Shown: positions 19,720 through 28,882, counted from the first letter of the stretch. The stretch: 64,000 nt of DNA from Flavobacterium sp. LHD-85 (GCF_030929595.1 NZ_JAVFVR010000003.1:124001-188000); one strand, 5' to 3'. Numbers and translations: made by a program. Notes: a model not told the origin generated them from the letters alone.

Positions 19720-21957
19720 ATGAAAAACAAAATGATATTCCTTTCATCAGCTCTTGTTTTTGCATTTTTTACTTCATGTAAAAACGATGCACAAACTTTA
19801 GCGTCAAATTCGACGGAAACCGAAGAATACGTAGGAAAAGAAATAAGCACAGATCATGATGCAGAAATCGACAAATTGATTTCGCAGATGACATTAGAAG
19901 AAAAAATCGGAATGCTTCACGGGAACAGTATGTTTGCCAATGCAGGAGTAAAACGTTTAGGAATTCCAGAATTAAAAATGGCCGATGGTCCGTTGGGAGT
20001 TCGTGAGGAAATTTCAAGAGACAATTGGGCTCCAGCAGGATGGACAAACGATTTTGCAACTTATTATCCTGCGGGAGGCGCTTTGGCAGCAACTTGGAAC
20101 GCAGAAATGGCACATACTTTTGGAACCAGTTTAGGAGAAGAATTGCGTGCAAGAGACAAAGACATGTTGCTTTCGCCAGCTATCAACATGGTGAGAACAC
20201 CGCTTGGAGGAAGAACTTACGAGTATATGTCTGAAGATCCGTTTTTGAACAAAAAAATCGCAGTGCCTTTGATTGTTGGTTTACAGGAAAAAGATGTAAT
20301 GGCTTGTGTAAAACATTACGCAGCAAACAATCAGGAAACGAATCGTGATTTTGTAGATGTACAAATTGATGAGCGTACGCTTCGCGAAATTTATCTTCCA
20401 GCTTTTGAAGCTTCTGTAAAAGAGGCAAAAGCATATAGTATTATGGGAGCTTACAATAAATTCAGAGGTGAATATTTATGTGAGAACGATTATATGCTGA
20501 ATAAAATCCTTCGTGACGAATGGGGATTTAAAGGAATTGTAGTTTCTGACTGGGCTGCGGTGCATTCTACAGCAAAATCTTTGAAAAATGGTTTAGATAT
20601 TGAAATGGGAACACCAAAACCATTCAATGAATTTTTCTTAGCCGACAAATTAATCGCTGCAGTTAAATCTGGAGAAGTTTCTGAAAAAGAAATCGATTTG
20701 CATGTAAAACGTATTTTAAGAGTTTTATTCCAAGTGAAAGCAATGGGAGGAGGCGAGCGTGCAAAAGGAAGTATCGCAACCGAAGCACATTACCAAGACG
20801 CTTACAAAATTGCAGCTGAAGCAATCGTATTGTTGAAAAACGAAAACAATGCATTACCGTTAAAATTAGACGGAGTTAAATCAATCGCCGTTATCGGAAA
20901 CAATGCAACAAAGAAAAACGCTCTTGGCGGATTTGGAGCGGGTGTAAAAACAAAAAGAGAAGTTACGCCACTTGAAGGTCTTAAAAACAGACTTCCTGCA
21001 TCAGTTAAAATCACTTATGCTGAAGGATATTTAGAGCGTTATGATGAGAAAAACAAAGGAAATTTAGGAAATATTACGGCTAATGGCCCAGTTACAATTG
21101 ATGCCTTAGATCCAGCAAAAGTTCAAGAAGCAGTTGATGCAGCTAAAAACTCAGATGTTGCGATCATTTTTGCGGGTTCAAACCGTGATTACGAAACAGA
21201 AGCTTCAGATCGTAGAGATTTGCACTTACCTTTCGGACAAGAAGAATTAATTAGAAAAGTAACAGCAGCAAATCCTAAAACTATTGTAGTAATGATTGCG
21301 GGTGCTCCTTTTGATATTAATGAAGTAAGCAAAAAATCTTTTGCTTTAGTTTGGAGCTGGTTCAACGGTTCTGAAGGTGGAAATGCTTTGGCTGATGTTA
21401 TTTTAGGAAAAGTAAATCCGTCAGGAAAATTACCTTGGACAATGCCAGTTGCAATAAAAGATTCTCCTGCACATGCGACAAACAGTTTCCCTGGAGACAA
21501 AACAGTAAATTATGCAGAAGGACTTTTGATTGGATACCGTTGGTTTGACACTAAAAATGTTGCGCCATTATATCCTTTCGGTTATGGATTATCATACACA
21601 ACTTTCGCGCTTGATAATGCTAAAGCAAATAAAGATTCTTATGCTCAAACAGATGTTATTGAAGTTAGGGTTGACGTTAAAAACACAGGAAAAGTAGACG
21701 GAAAAGAAGTAGTTCAATTATACACTTCAAAATCTGATTCTAAAATTACTCGTGCGGCTCAGGAATTAAAAGGTTTCAAAAAAGTAGATGTAAAAGCTGG
21801 AAGTTCAGCAAAAGTGACTATCAAAGTACCGGTAAAAGAATTGGCTTACTACGATGTTGCTGTTAAGAAATGGACAGTTGAGCCAGGAAAATATACTATT
21901 AAAGTAGGAACTTCTTCTAGAGATATTAAAAAAGAAATTCAGGTAACTGTTAAATAA
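19720..21957 (+). CDS. GH3 beta-glucosidase-like lipoprotein
   Basis: A 745-residue family 3 enzyme with lipobox FFTSCKN (Cys20). The first barrel (about 50-350) carries the nucleophile Asp277 in VVSDWA and the substrate-binding VKHYAANNQE. The second alpha/beta domain (about 390-600) has FAGSNRDYETEASDR. A fibronectin-III-like C-terminal domain follows (PGKYTIKVG). It would hydrolyse the glucose backbone of de-xylosylated oligosaccharides. A strong hairpin terminator after its stop separates it from the GH5 gene, so GH5 and the later genes may need another promoter. Confidence 0.94.
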   Translation: MKNKMIFLSSALVFAFFTSCKNDAQTLASNSTETEEYVGKEISTDHDAEIDKLISQMTLEEKIGMLHGNSMFANAGVKRLGIPELKMADGPLGVREEISRDNWAPAGWTNDFATYYPAGGALAATWNAEMAHTFGTSLGEELRARDKDMLLSPAINMVRTPLGGRTYEYMSEDPFLNKKIAVPLIVGLQEKDVMACVKHYAANNQETNRDFVDVQIDERTLREIYLPAFEASVKEAKAYSIMGAYNKFRGEYLCENDYMLNKILRDEWGFKGIVVSDWAAVHSTAKSLKNGLDIEMGTPKPFNEFFLADKLIAAVKSGEVSEKEIDLHVKRILRVLFQVKAMGGGERAKGSIATEAHYQDAYKIAAEAIVLLKNENNALPLKLDGVKSIAVIGNNATKKNALGGFGAGVKTKREVTPLEGLKNRLPASVKITYAEGYLERYDEKNKGNLGNITANGPVTIDALDPAKVQEAVDAAKNSDVAIIFAGSNRDYETEASDRRDLHLPFGQEELIRKVTAANPKTIVVMIAGAPFDINEVSKKSFALVWSWFNGSEGGNALADVILGKVNPSGKLPWTMPVAIKDSPAHATNSFPGDKTVNYAEGLLIGYRWFDTKNVAPLYPFGYGLSYTTFALDNAKANKDSYAQTDVIEVRVDVKNTGKVDGKEVVQLYTSKSDSKITRAAQELKGFKKVDVKAGSSAKVTIKVPVKELAYYDVAVKKWTVEPGKYTIKVGTSSRDIKKEIQVTVK

Positions 21958-21985
21958 TAATTTTTTACTACAAATAACCACTTGA

Positions 21986-22020
21986 CCAACGCCAGCCCAT
22001 AAAAAGCTGGCGTTGGTTTT
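21986..22020 (+). terminator. Terminator-like hairpin after GH3
   Basis: CCAACGCCAGC (21986-21996) and GCTGGCGTTGG (22006-22016) make a perfect 11-bp stem with a 9-base loop followed by TTTT. It divides the locus into two possible transcription units. Confidence 0.75.
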
Positions 22021-22022
22021 AA

Positions 22023-22043
22023 AAACTTACACTTAACTTAAAC
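22023..22043 (+). repeat. Leader sequence shared with susC
   Basis: This 21-base tract, starting AAACTTACACTTAACTT, is identical to 4561-4581 in the susC leader. Here it ends eight bases before the GH5 start codon. Confidence 0.6.
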
Positions 22044-22051
22044 CAAACCAA

Positions 22052-23542
22052 ATGAACCAAACAATTAAAGATTACTGCTTGAGCTTTATTTTATGTTTTG
22101 TTTTCCTAGGAGTTTCAGCCTGCAGTTCAGATAAAGAAGAAACTCCGGTAAGTATAAAAACACTAACAGCAAGCTCAAATAAAATCGATTTTGAAAGTAA
22201 AGAAAATACAATTGAAGTAACGGTTAATTCCAATGGAGTTGCTTGGACATTGAGTAATTCTGTTAGCTGGATAAAACTAAGTTCGACTGCTGGAACTTCG
22301 GGAAGTACAATCATAAAAATTACAGCTTTAGAAAACACCACTACCGCGCTGCGAAATACGGTGCTTACGTTAACTGGAACTGAAGTACCGTCCGCAACAA
22401 TTTCAGTTTCTCAAGCTGCAGGAAGTTTATACCCAAATTACAATACCAATCCAATTGCAGCAGATGCGTCTGGAATGGGAAGTTCTGCGGTTGAATTGGC
22501 AGCAAAAATCAAATTAGGCTGGAATATCGGAAATACATTAGAAGCAACTGGAGGCGAAACTGCTTGGGGAAACCCAAAAGTGACCAAAGCATTAATTGAT
22601 GCTGTAAAAGCAAATGGTTTTAATGCGATTAGAATTCCGTGTTCATGGAACCAAAATCTGGAAAATACTTCAACAGCAAAAATCAAAACAGATTGGCTAA
22701 ACCGAGTGAAAGAAGTCGTACAATACTGTGTTGACAATGATATGTATGTTGTAGTAAACATTCACTGGGACGGTGGTTGGTTGGAAAACAATATCACAGA
22801 GGCTAAAAAAGTAGAAAACAATGCGAAGCAAAAAGCTTTTTGGGAACAAATTGCTACACATTTAAGAGGTTTCGATGAACATTTACTTTTTGCAAGCGCT
22901 AACGAACCAGCGGTTGAAGATGCAGCGCAAATGGTAGTGTTAACTTCGTATCATCAGACTTTTATCGATGCGGTTCGTTCTACAGGAGGAAAAAATGCAA
23001 GTCGTGTTTTAGTCGTTCAAGGTCCAACAACAGATATCGAAAAAACAAACAAATTAATGACTACATTGCCAACAGATAAAGTTACAGGAAGAATGATGGT
23101 CGAAGTGCATTATTATTCACCATGGAATTTTGCTGGTTTAACCAAAGACGAAACTTGGGGCAAAATGTTCTATTATTGGGGAGCAGGATTTCATTCTACA
23201 ACAGATACAGAACGAAATGCAACTTGGGGAGAAGAAGCTGATTTAGAAAAGAATTTCAAATTGATGAAAACCCAATTTGTAGACAAAGGAATTCCAGTTT
23301 TATTAGGAGAATTTGGAGCCATCCGAAGAACAACTTTAACAGGAGATGCTTTGACTTTACATTTAAATTCGAGAGCCTATTATTTAAAAACGGTAGTCAA
23401 AACGGCAAAAGCAAACGGATTATTACCTTTTTATTGGGATGAAGGAAGTCTAGGAAACAACGGTTTCGGAATCATGAATAGAAGCAATAATACCGTCTTC
23501 GATACACAAGCTTTAAACGCTTTAATTGACGGATTAAAGTAA
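22052..23542 (+). CDS. BACON-GH5 endo-glucanase/xyloglucanase lipoprotein
   Basis: A 496-residue lipoprotein with lipobox VSACSSD (Cys24). A BACON domain (about 38-125, with VAWTLSNSVSWIKLS) is followed by a family 5 catalytic domain (about 140-496). The acid/base is Glu285 in ASANEPA and the nucleophile is Glu420 in LLGEFGA; LGWNIGNTLEA fits subfamily GH5_4. The Bacteroides ovatus surface xyloglucanase BoGH5A has the same BACON-GH5_4 order and lipid anchor, which supports an endo-acting surface enzyme that makes the first cuts in the polymer. The subfamily call is by eye. Confidence 0.9.
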   Translation: MNQTIKDYCLSFILCFVFLGVSACSSDKEETPVSIKTLTASSNKIDFESKENTIEVTVNSNGVAWTLSNSVSWIKLSSTAGTSGSTIIKITALENTTTALRNTVLTLTGTEVPSATISVSQAAGSLYPNYNTNPIAADASGMGSSAVELAAKIKLGWNIGNTLEATGGETAWGNPKVTKALIDAVKANGFNAIRIPCSWNQNLENTSTAKIKTDWLNRVKEVVQYCVDNDMYVVVNIHWDGGWLENNITEAKKVENNAKQKAFWEQIATHLRGFDEHLLFASANEPAVEDAAQMVVLTSYHQTFIDAVRSTGGKNASRVLVVQGPTTDIEKTNKLMTTLPTDKVTGRMMVEVHYYSPWNFAGLTKDETWGKMFYYWGAGFHSTTDTERNATWGEEADLEKNFKLMKTQFVDKGIPVLLGEFGAIRRTTLTGDALTLHLNSRAYYLKTVVKTAKANGLLPFYWDEGSLGNNGFGIMNRSNNTVFDTQALNALIDGLK

Positions 23543-23553
23543 AAAAATGTAGT

Positions 23554-23635
23554 TAAACCATATAAGTGATATAAGTAAATTTAAGCGCATTGTGAAATAA
23601 AAACTTAAAATATCTTATATCACTTATATGGTTTA
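23554..23635. repeat. Perfect 22-bp inverted repeat between GH5 and the esterase
   Basis: The arm at 23554-23575 (begins TAAACCATATAAGTG) is exactly complementary to 23614-23635, with a 38-base spacer. No T-run follows; it resembles the other intergenic paired repeats in the window. Confidence 0.8.
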
Positions 23636-23656
23636 AAAAATATTTAAATTAAAAAA

Positions 23657-25603
23657 ATGAAAAAAAAATTAGTATTTATTTTTCTGTTAATTAGTGTTTT
23701 AGCTAATGCTAATGTGAGAATGCCTTTAATATTCTCTGACGGAATGGTACTCCAAAGAGACAAACAAATCCCGATTTGGGGTTTTGCCGATGCAAATGAA
23801 AGTGTAGAAATTCATTTCAATAAACAAATTAAGAAAACACAAGCCGATAAAAACGGAAAATGGACGGTAAATTTGAATGCTGAAAAAGCCGGCGGACCAT
23901 TCGAATTGATCATAATCGGAAAAAATAAAATCACCATCAAAAATGTTTTGGTTGGCGAAGTTTGGATTTGCAGCGGACAATCGAATATGGAATTTCAGGT
24001 TTTTAAAACCATAAATGCTGAAAAAGAAATTGCAGACGCCAATTATCCAATGATTCGTCATTTTGGTGTTGTACAAGATTTAAGCGGAACTCCAAAAGAC
24101 GATTTAAAACAAGGAAAATGGGAAGTAGCAAACAAAGAAAATGTAGGCAACTTTACAGCAGTCGGATATTATTTCGCTAGAAAACTATATTCAGAATTAA
24201 AAATCCCAATCGGGATCATCAATACTTCTTGGGGTGGAACCAATGTTGAAACTTGGACAAGCCGTGAAGCTTTTGAAAACAGCCCAGATTTTAAAGCCAT
24301 GATTGCCGATGTTCCAACCGTAGATATCAATGCTATTTTTGAAACCTATAAAAAATCAGTTTTAGATAATCTGAAAAAGGTGCAAGGTTTTGATGTTTCG
24401 ATGGAAAACGAAGAGCAATTTAAAAACCCAAATTTCCAAGACAAAAACTGGCCAGAAATAAAAGTCCCTTCACTTTGGGAAAACCAGCAGATTGGTAATA
24501 TAGACGGAATTGTCTGGATGCGTAAAACCATTGTTTTAACAGCAGAACAAGCTAAAAAAGAAGCCGTTTTACATTTAGCAAAAGTTGACGACGAAGACAA
24601 AACCTTTGTAAACGGAGTAGAAATTGGAACAAACAATCTTTGGGATGCTAAAAGAATTTACAAAATTCCAGCAAATGTTCTTAAAGAAGGAACAAACGTA
24701 ATCGCAGTAAGAATCACAGATTACAGCGGCGGCGGTGGAATTTACGGCGATCCGCAAGATCTAAAAATCGATTTTAAAGATTCAAATTTACCGTTAGAAG
24801 GACTTTGGAAATTCAACGTTGTAAAAGTGAGAATCGAAGTTTCGCCAAATAGTTATCCGTCATTATTGTACAATGCCATGGTAAATCCGTTGGTACCTTA
24901 CGCTATGCAAGGCGTTTTATGGTATCAAGGAGAAGCAAATGTTTGGAGAGCGGCAGAATACAAAAAGTCATTTCCGTTAATGATCAACGATTGGAGAACC
25001 AAGTTTAAACAAGGAAATTTTCCTTTTTACTTTGTTCAATTATCTACTTTTGACGAATTTGGAGGAAACAGTCAAAAAGGAAGCCGTTGGGCAGAACTTC
25101 GCGAAGCGCAATCTGAAACTTTAAAATTGCCAAACACCGGAATGGCCGTTACAACCGATATTGGAAACGCAAAAGACATTCACCCAACCAACAAACAAGA
25201 TATTGGTTTGCGTTTGGCAGCGATTGCAATGAATAACCTTTATGGCAAAAAACAAGTTCACAGCGGACCGACTTATAAATCTCAAACAATAAAAGAAAAC
25301 GAAATTATCCTTACTTTCGATAACATCGGCAGCGGATTATCAACGCCAAATAATGAGGAATTGAAAGGATTCGAAATTGCAGGTGCAGACAAAGTTTTTC
25401 ATTCTGCGAAAGCGATAATAAAAGACAACAAAGTAATTGTTTCGAGCGATCAGGTTCAAAATCCACTTGCAGTTCATTACGGTTGGGCAGATGACGATAC
25501 GGTGATTAATCTTTTCAATAAAGAAAAATTTCCTGCATCGCCTTTTAGAACTGATAATTGGGAAATGCTAACGGCGAATGAGAAATATAAAGTGAGTAAG
25601 TAG
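23657..25603 (+). CDS. Sialate-O-acetylesterase-type carbohydrate esterase
   Basis: A 648-residue protein with a signal peptide ending in LANA. It has the SGNH-esterase motif GQSNMEF (Ser109), and the later block KDIHPTNKQDIG carries the Asp-X-X-His pair completing the triad. Between them a galactose-binding-like jelly roll is inserted (about 250-390, with MRKTIVLTAEQA), as in many sialate O-acetylesterase-family proteins of Bacteroidota. In this context, removing O-acetyl groups from xyloglucan galactose or backbone residues is more likely than action on sialic acid, since no sialic-acid genes are nearby. The activity is inferred. Confidence 0.85.
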   Translation: MKKKLVFIFLLISVLANANVRMPLIFSDGMVLQRDKQIPIWGFADANESVEIHFNKQIKKTQADKNGKWTVNLNAEKAGGPFELIIIGKNKITIKNVLVGEVWICSGQSNMEFQVFKTINAEKEIADANYPMIRHFGVVQDLSGTPKDDLKQGKWEVANKENVGNFTAVGYYFARKLYSELKIPIGIINTSWGGTNVETWTSREAFENSPDFKAMIADVPTVDINAIFETYKKSVLDNLKKVQGFDVSMENEEQFKNPNFQDKNWPEIKVPSLWENQQIGNIDGIVWMRKTIVLTAEQAKKEAVLHLAKVDDEDKTFVNGVEIGTNNLWDAKRIYKIPANVLKEGTNVIAVRITDYSGGGGIYGDPQDLKIDFKDSNLPLEGLWKFNVVKVRIEVSPNSYPSLLYNAMVNPLVPYAMQGVLWYQGEANVWRAAEYKKSFPLMINDWRTKFKQGNFPFYFVQLSTFDEFGGNSQKGSRWAELREAQSETLKLPNTGMAVTTDIGNAKDIHPTNKQDIGLRLAAIAMNNLYGKKQVHSGPTYKSQTIKENEIILTFDNIGSGLSTPNNEELKGFEIAGADKVFHSAKAIIKDNKVIVSSDQVQNPLAVHYGWADDDTVINLFNKEKFPASPFRTDNWEMLTANEKYKVSK

Positions 25604-25960
25604 TTTTTAAGTAATTAGTAATTAGTCCCTAGTAAAGAGCTAGATAATACACAACGATATATGTTCCGTTAGGAACAACTGGTCGGTAGCAATTAGTGAT
25701 TAGTCCCCAGTAAATAGCTAAATAATTCGCAACGATATATGTTCCGTTAGGAACATTTCATCGGTAGCAACGGATGAAATCCGTTGATGAAAAAATAAAC
25801 GTCCCATAATAATGTTCCGTAGGAACATCTGATTTATTACGGTTTTATGTCCTAGCAGGTTTTCAAAACCTGTTAGGTATCACTAGATTTTTTTATTAGT
25901 TTAGATAAAAAATAAATACCTAACGGGTTTTGAAAACCTGTTAGGATAATATAACCAAAT
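25604..25960. repeat. Repeat-filled gap between the esterase and GH95
   Basis: No gene is visible in these 357 bases. They hold two 64-base direct repeats (25614-25677 and 25692-25755, about 90 percent alike by eye), three GTTCC-to-GGAAC palindromes (near 25664, 25741 and 25814), and a CCTAACAGG-type paired palindrome at 25851-25945. Confidence 0.85.
25851..25945. repeat. Paired palindrome repeat, CCTAACAGG type
   Basis: Arms at 25851-25877 and 25919-25945 are each nearly palindromic around GGTTTTCAAAACC and are near reverse complements. The spacer ends in AAAAATAAATA and the element ends GTTAGGATAA, as in the copy at 17922-18027. Confidence 0.8.
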
Positions 25961-28357
25961 ATGATTAAAAAAACATTTTTCATTTTACTTCTCACGTCTT
26001 GCTACACAAACATTTCGGCGCAATCCAAAAGTGTTTTATGGTACAAACAACCCGCAGAATTCTTTGAAGAAAGCTTAGTTTTAGGAAACGGAAAAATGGG
26101 AGCCACCGTTTTTGGAGGTGCTAATTCAGATAAAATTTATCTGAACGATATTACACTTTGGTCGGGAGAACCCGTAAATGCCAATATGAGTCCGGAAGCG
26201 TATAAAAACATTCCAGCAATTCGTGAAGCTTTACAAAAGGAAAATTACAAACTGGCAGAAGAACTCAACAAAAAAGTTCAGGGAAAAAACTCCGAATCGT
26301 ATGCGCCTTTAGGAACATTAGAAATTAATAATTCAGAAAAAGGAAAAGCAGTAAATTACCATAGAGAATTGGATCTTTCGAACGCCATTTCGAAAGTAAG
26401 TTACGAAATGGCGGGCATAAAATATACGCGTGAATATTTTGTGTCGGCTCCAGATAAAGTTATGATTATCAAATTGACTGCCGATCAAAAAGGAGCTTTA
26501 AATTTTGATATTAATCTAAAAAGCCTTTTAAAATCAAATGTGGAAGTACGAAACAATATTTTGGTTTTAACAGGTTCTGCACCAATTCATGAAAACGCGG
26601 GATATAATGTCCCTCAAAAATATTTGAGTTTAAAAGAAAGAGGAACACGATTTACAGGTTTAGTCCAAATTAAAAAAACAGACGGAACGGTTACAAGCTC
26701 TAGAGAAACGTTGACTTTAAAAGACGCAACCGAAGCTACAATTTTTGTTTCTGTCGCAACAAGTTTTAACGGTTTTGACAAAAACCCAGCATCCGAAGGT
26801 TTAGATGATGTAGCAATTGCAGCCCAGAATCTTACTAAAGCTTATGCAACACCATTCGATAAATTAAAAGAAAATCATATTGCCGATTATCAAAAATTCT
26901 TCAATCGCGTCAATTTAGATTTAGGAAAAACAACCGCTCCAGATTTACCGACCGACGAACGTTTATTACGTTATGCAGACGGAAAAGAAGATAAAAACCT
27001 AGAAATTCTATATTTCAATTTCGGACGTTATTTATTGATAAGTTCGTCAAGAACTTTGGGTGTTCCAGCCAATTTGCAAGGACTTTGGAATCCGTATGTG
27101 AATCCGCCTTGGAGCAGTAATTATACGATGAATATCAATTTGGAAGAAAATTACTGGCTGGCAGAAAATACCAATCTTTCTGAAATGCATTCGTCACTTT
27201 TGAGTTTCATTAAAAATCTTTCGGTTACAGGAAAAGTTACGGCGAAGACTTTTTATGGAGTAGATAAAGGTTGGGCTGCAGCGCACAATTCAGATATTTG
27301 GGCCATGACCAATCCGGTGGGACAGTTCGGAAAAGAAGATCCAATGTGGGCATGCTGGCCAATGGCGCAAGCTTGGTTAAGCACACACATTTGGGAACAT
27401 TATATTTTTACGCAAGATTTAGGGTATTTAAAAAAAGAAGGTTATCCGTTAATGAAAGGCGCTGCCGAGTTTTGTTTAGGCTGGTTGGTTACCGATAAAG
27501 ACGGAAACTTAATTACATCGCCTTCAACTTCACCAGAAAATCAGTATAAATTGGCAGATGGTTTTGTTGGAGCAACATTATACGGAGGAACTGCAGATTT
27601 AGCCATGATTCGCGAATGTTTTGATAAAACCATAAAAGCTTCAAAAGTATTAAATACGGATGCCGATTTTAGAAAAAAACTAGAAACAGCACTTTCAAAA
27701 CTGCATCCGTATCAAATTGGAAAAAAAGGAAATCTACAGGAATGGTATTTTGATTGGGAAGATAACGAACCAAAACACCGTCACCAATCACACTTATTCG
27801 GACTTTTCCCTGGCGATCATATCACACCTTTAAAAACTCCAGATTTAGCCGAAGCTTCAAAGAAAACATTAGAAATAAAAGGCGACGAAACCACTGGTTG
27901 GTCAAAAGGATGGAGAATTAATCTTTGGGCGAGACTTTGGGACGGAAATCGTGCCTATAAAATGTATCGTGAATTGCTTCGCTACGTAGATCCTGACGGA
28001 AAGAAAACAGAAAAACCAAGAAGAGGAGGAGGAACCTATCCGAATTTATTCGACGCACATCCGCCATTTCAAATTGACGGTAATTTTGGTGGCGCAGCTG
28101 CTGTTGCCGAAATGTTGGTGCAGTCAGACGAGAATGAAATTCGATTACTTCCCGCTTTGCCAGACGCTTGGTCAGAAGGTTCTGTAAAAGGAATCTGCGC
28201 CAGAGGCGGATTTGAAATTGAAATGAATTGGAGTAATAAAAAACCTGAAAAAGTAATGGTTTTTTCTAAAAATGGAGGAATAACAACTTTGATTTTCGGC
28301 GATAAAAAACAAGAGATTGTTTTGAAAAAAGGGGAAAAGAAGGAGATAAATTTTTAA
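25961..28357 (+). CDS. GH95 alpha-L-fucosidase
   Basis: A 798-residue secreted enzyme with a signal peptide ending near NISAQ. Domains: N-terminal beta-sandwich (about 25-260), helical barrel (about 300-680) and C-terminal beta domain. The family 95 catalytic features are visible: the Asn pair in MNINLEENYW, Glu526 in STSPEN and Asp706 in QIDGNFGG. GH95 enzymes are inverting alpha-1,2-L-fucosidases, with some acting on the alpha-L-galactose analogue. Fucose capping galactose is a hallmark of fucogalacto-xyloglucan, which fits the rest of the locus. This is the last gene of the PUL; a hairpin lies 23 bases past the stop. Confidence 0.92.
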   Translation: MIKKTFFILLLTSCYTNISAQSKSVLWYKQPAEFFEESLVLGNGKMGATVFGGANSDKIYLNDITLWSGEPVNANMSPEAYKNIPAIREALQKENYKLAEELNKKVQGKNSESYAPLGTLEINNSEKGKAVNYHRELDLSNAISKVSYEMAGIKYTREYFVSAPDKVMIIKLTADQKGALNFDINLKSLLKSNVEVRNNILVLTGSAPIHENAGYNVPQKYLSLKERGTRFTGLVQIKKTDGTVTSSRETLTLKDATEATIFVSVATSFNGFDKNPASEGLDDVAIAAQNLTKAYATPFDKLKENHIADYQKFFNRVNLDLGKTTAPDLPTDERLLRYADGKEDKNLEILYFNFGRYLLISSSRTLGVPANLQGLWNPYVNPPWSSNYTMNINLEENYWLAENTNLSEMHSSLLSFIKNLSVTGKVTAKTFYGVDKGWAAAHNSDIWAMTNPVGQFGKEDPMWACWPMAQAWLSTHIWEHYIFTQDLGYLKKEGYPLMKGAAEFCLGWLVTDKDGNLITSPSTSPENQYKLADGFVGATLYGGTADLAMIRECFDKTIKASKVLNTDADFRKKLETALSKLHPYQIGKKGNLQEWYFDWEDNEPKHRHQSHLFGLFPGDHITPLKTPDLAEASKKTLEIKGDETTGWSKGWRINLWARLWDGNRAYKMYRELLRYVDPDGKKTEKPRRGGGTYPNLFDAHPPFQIDGNFGGAAAVAEMLVQSDENEIRLLPALPDAWSEGSVKGICARGGFEIEMNWSNKKPEKVMVFSKNGGITTLIFGDKKQEIVLKKGEKKEINF

Positions 28358-28379
28358 AATTATATTTGATTTTATAGCT

Positions 28380-28413
28380 AAACCCGACAGGTTTTAAAAA
28401 CCCGTCGGGTTTT
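28380..28413 (+). terminator. Hairpin after GH95, likely terminator of the PUL
   Basis: AAACCCGAC pairs with GTCGGGTTT and is followed by TGTGTTTT. The same AAACCCGACAGG palindrome recurs at 17869-17901 and, degraded, at 32157-32188, so it is also a member of a dispersed repeat family. Confidence 0.6.
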
Positions 28414-28422
28414 GTGTTTTCA

Positions 28423-28835
28423 GGTAAGCTTCGGAGAAGCGAAATATTTGATTGCGCAAAATTATATGTCGCTCCCCTGGAGCTCTTGTCTTTGTGTAAT
28501 TGAATTTCTATAAATATTTCGCCCCGCTGGGGCTCGACAACTGTGGTTTAATAAATTTTCTATAAATATATCGCTCCGCTGGAGCTCTTTTACTCTGCTT
28601 AATTGTATTTCTATAGATATGTCGCCTCTCCGAGGCTTTTTAATATGCTTGTAAAAAAAAATTTTTTAGGTAAGCTTCGGAGAAGCGAAATATTTATAGC
28701 AAATAATGAACATTTACAATATAAAGCTCCAGCGGAGCGACATATAATTTTTCGCAATCAAAATATGTCGCTCCGCTGGAGCTTTTGTCTTTGTGTAATT
28801 GGATTTCTATAAATATTTAGCCTCTCTGAGGCTCT
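28423..28835. repeat. Array of GCTCCGCTGGAGC-type palindromes
   Basis: At least seven related units occur in both orientations, each a CGCTCCGCTGGAGC-like palindrome (near 28468, 28519, 28571, 28621, 28726, 28768 and 28819), many preceded by TTTCTATAAATAT. The sequence GGTAAGCTTCGGAGAAGCG occurs twice (28423 and 28669). No gene is visible in the 525-base gap. A related cluster lies at 32000-32150. Confidence 0.85.
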
Positions 28836-28882
28836 CTAACATAGGCTATGATTTTCGGTAAATATTTCATCACGATGGGCAC

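Noticed and set aside
23657..25603. A sialic-acid role for the esterase
   Set aside because: No sialidase or sialic-acid catabolic gene is nearby, while all neighbours are plant-hemicellulose enzymes.
28423..28835. A CRISPR array
   Set aside because: The units are palindromic, occur in both orientations and are unevenly spaced, and there are no cas genes. They are REP-like repeats.
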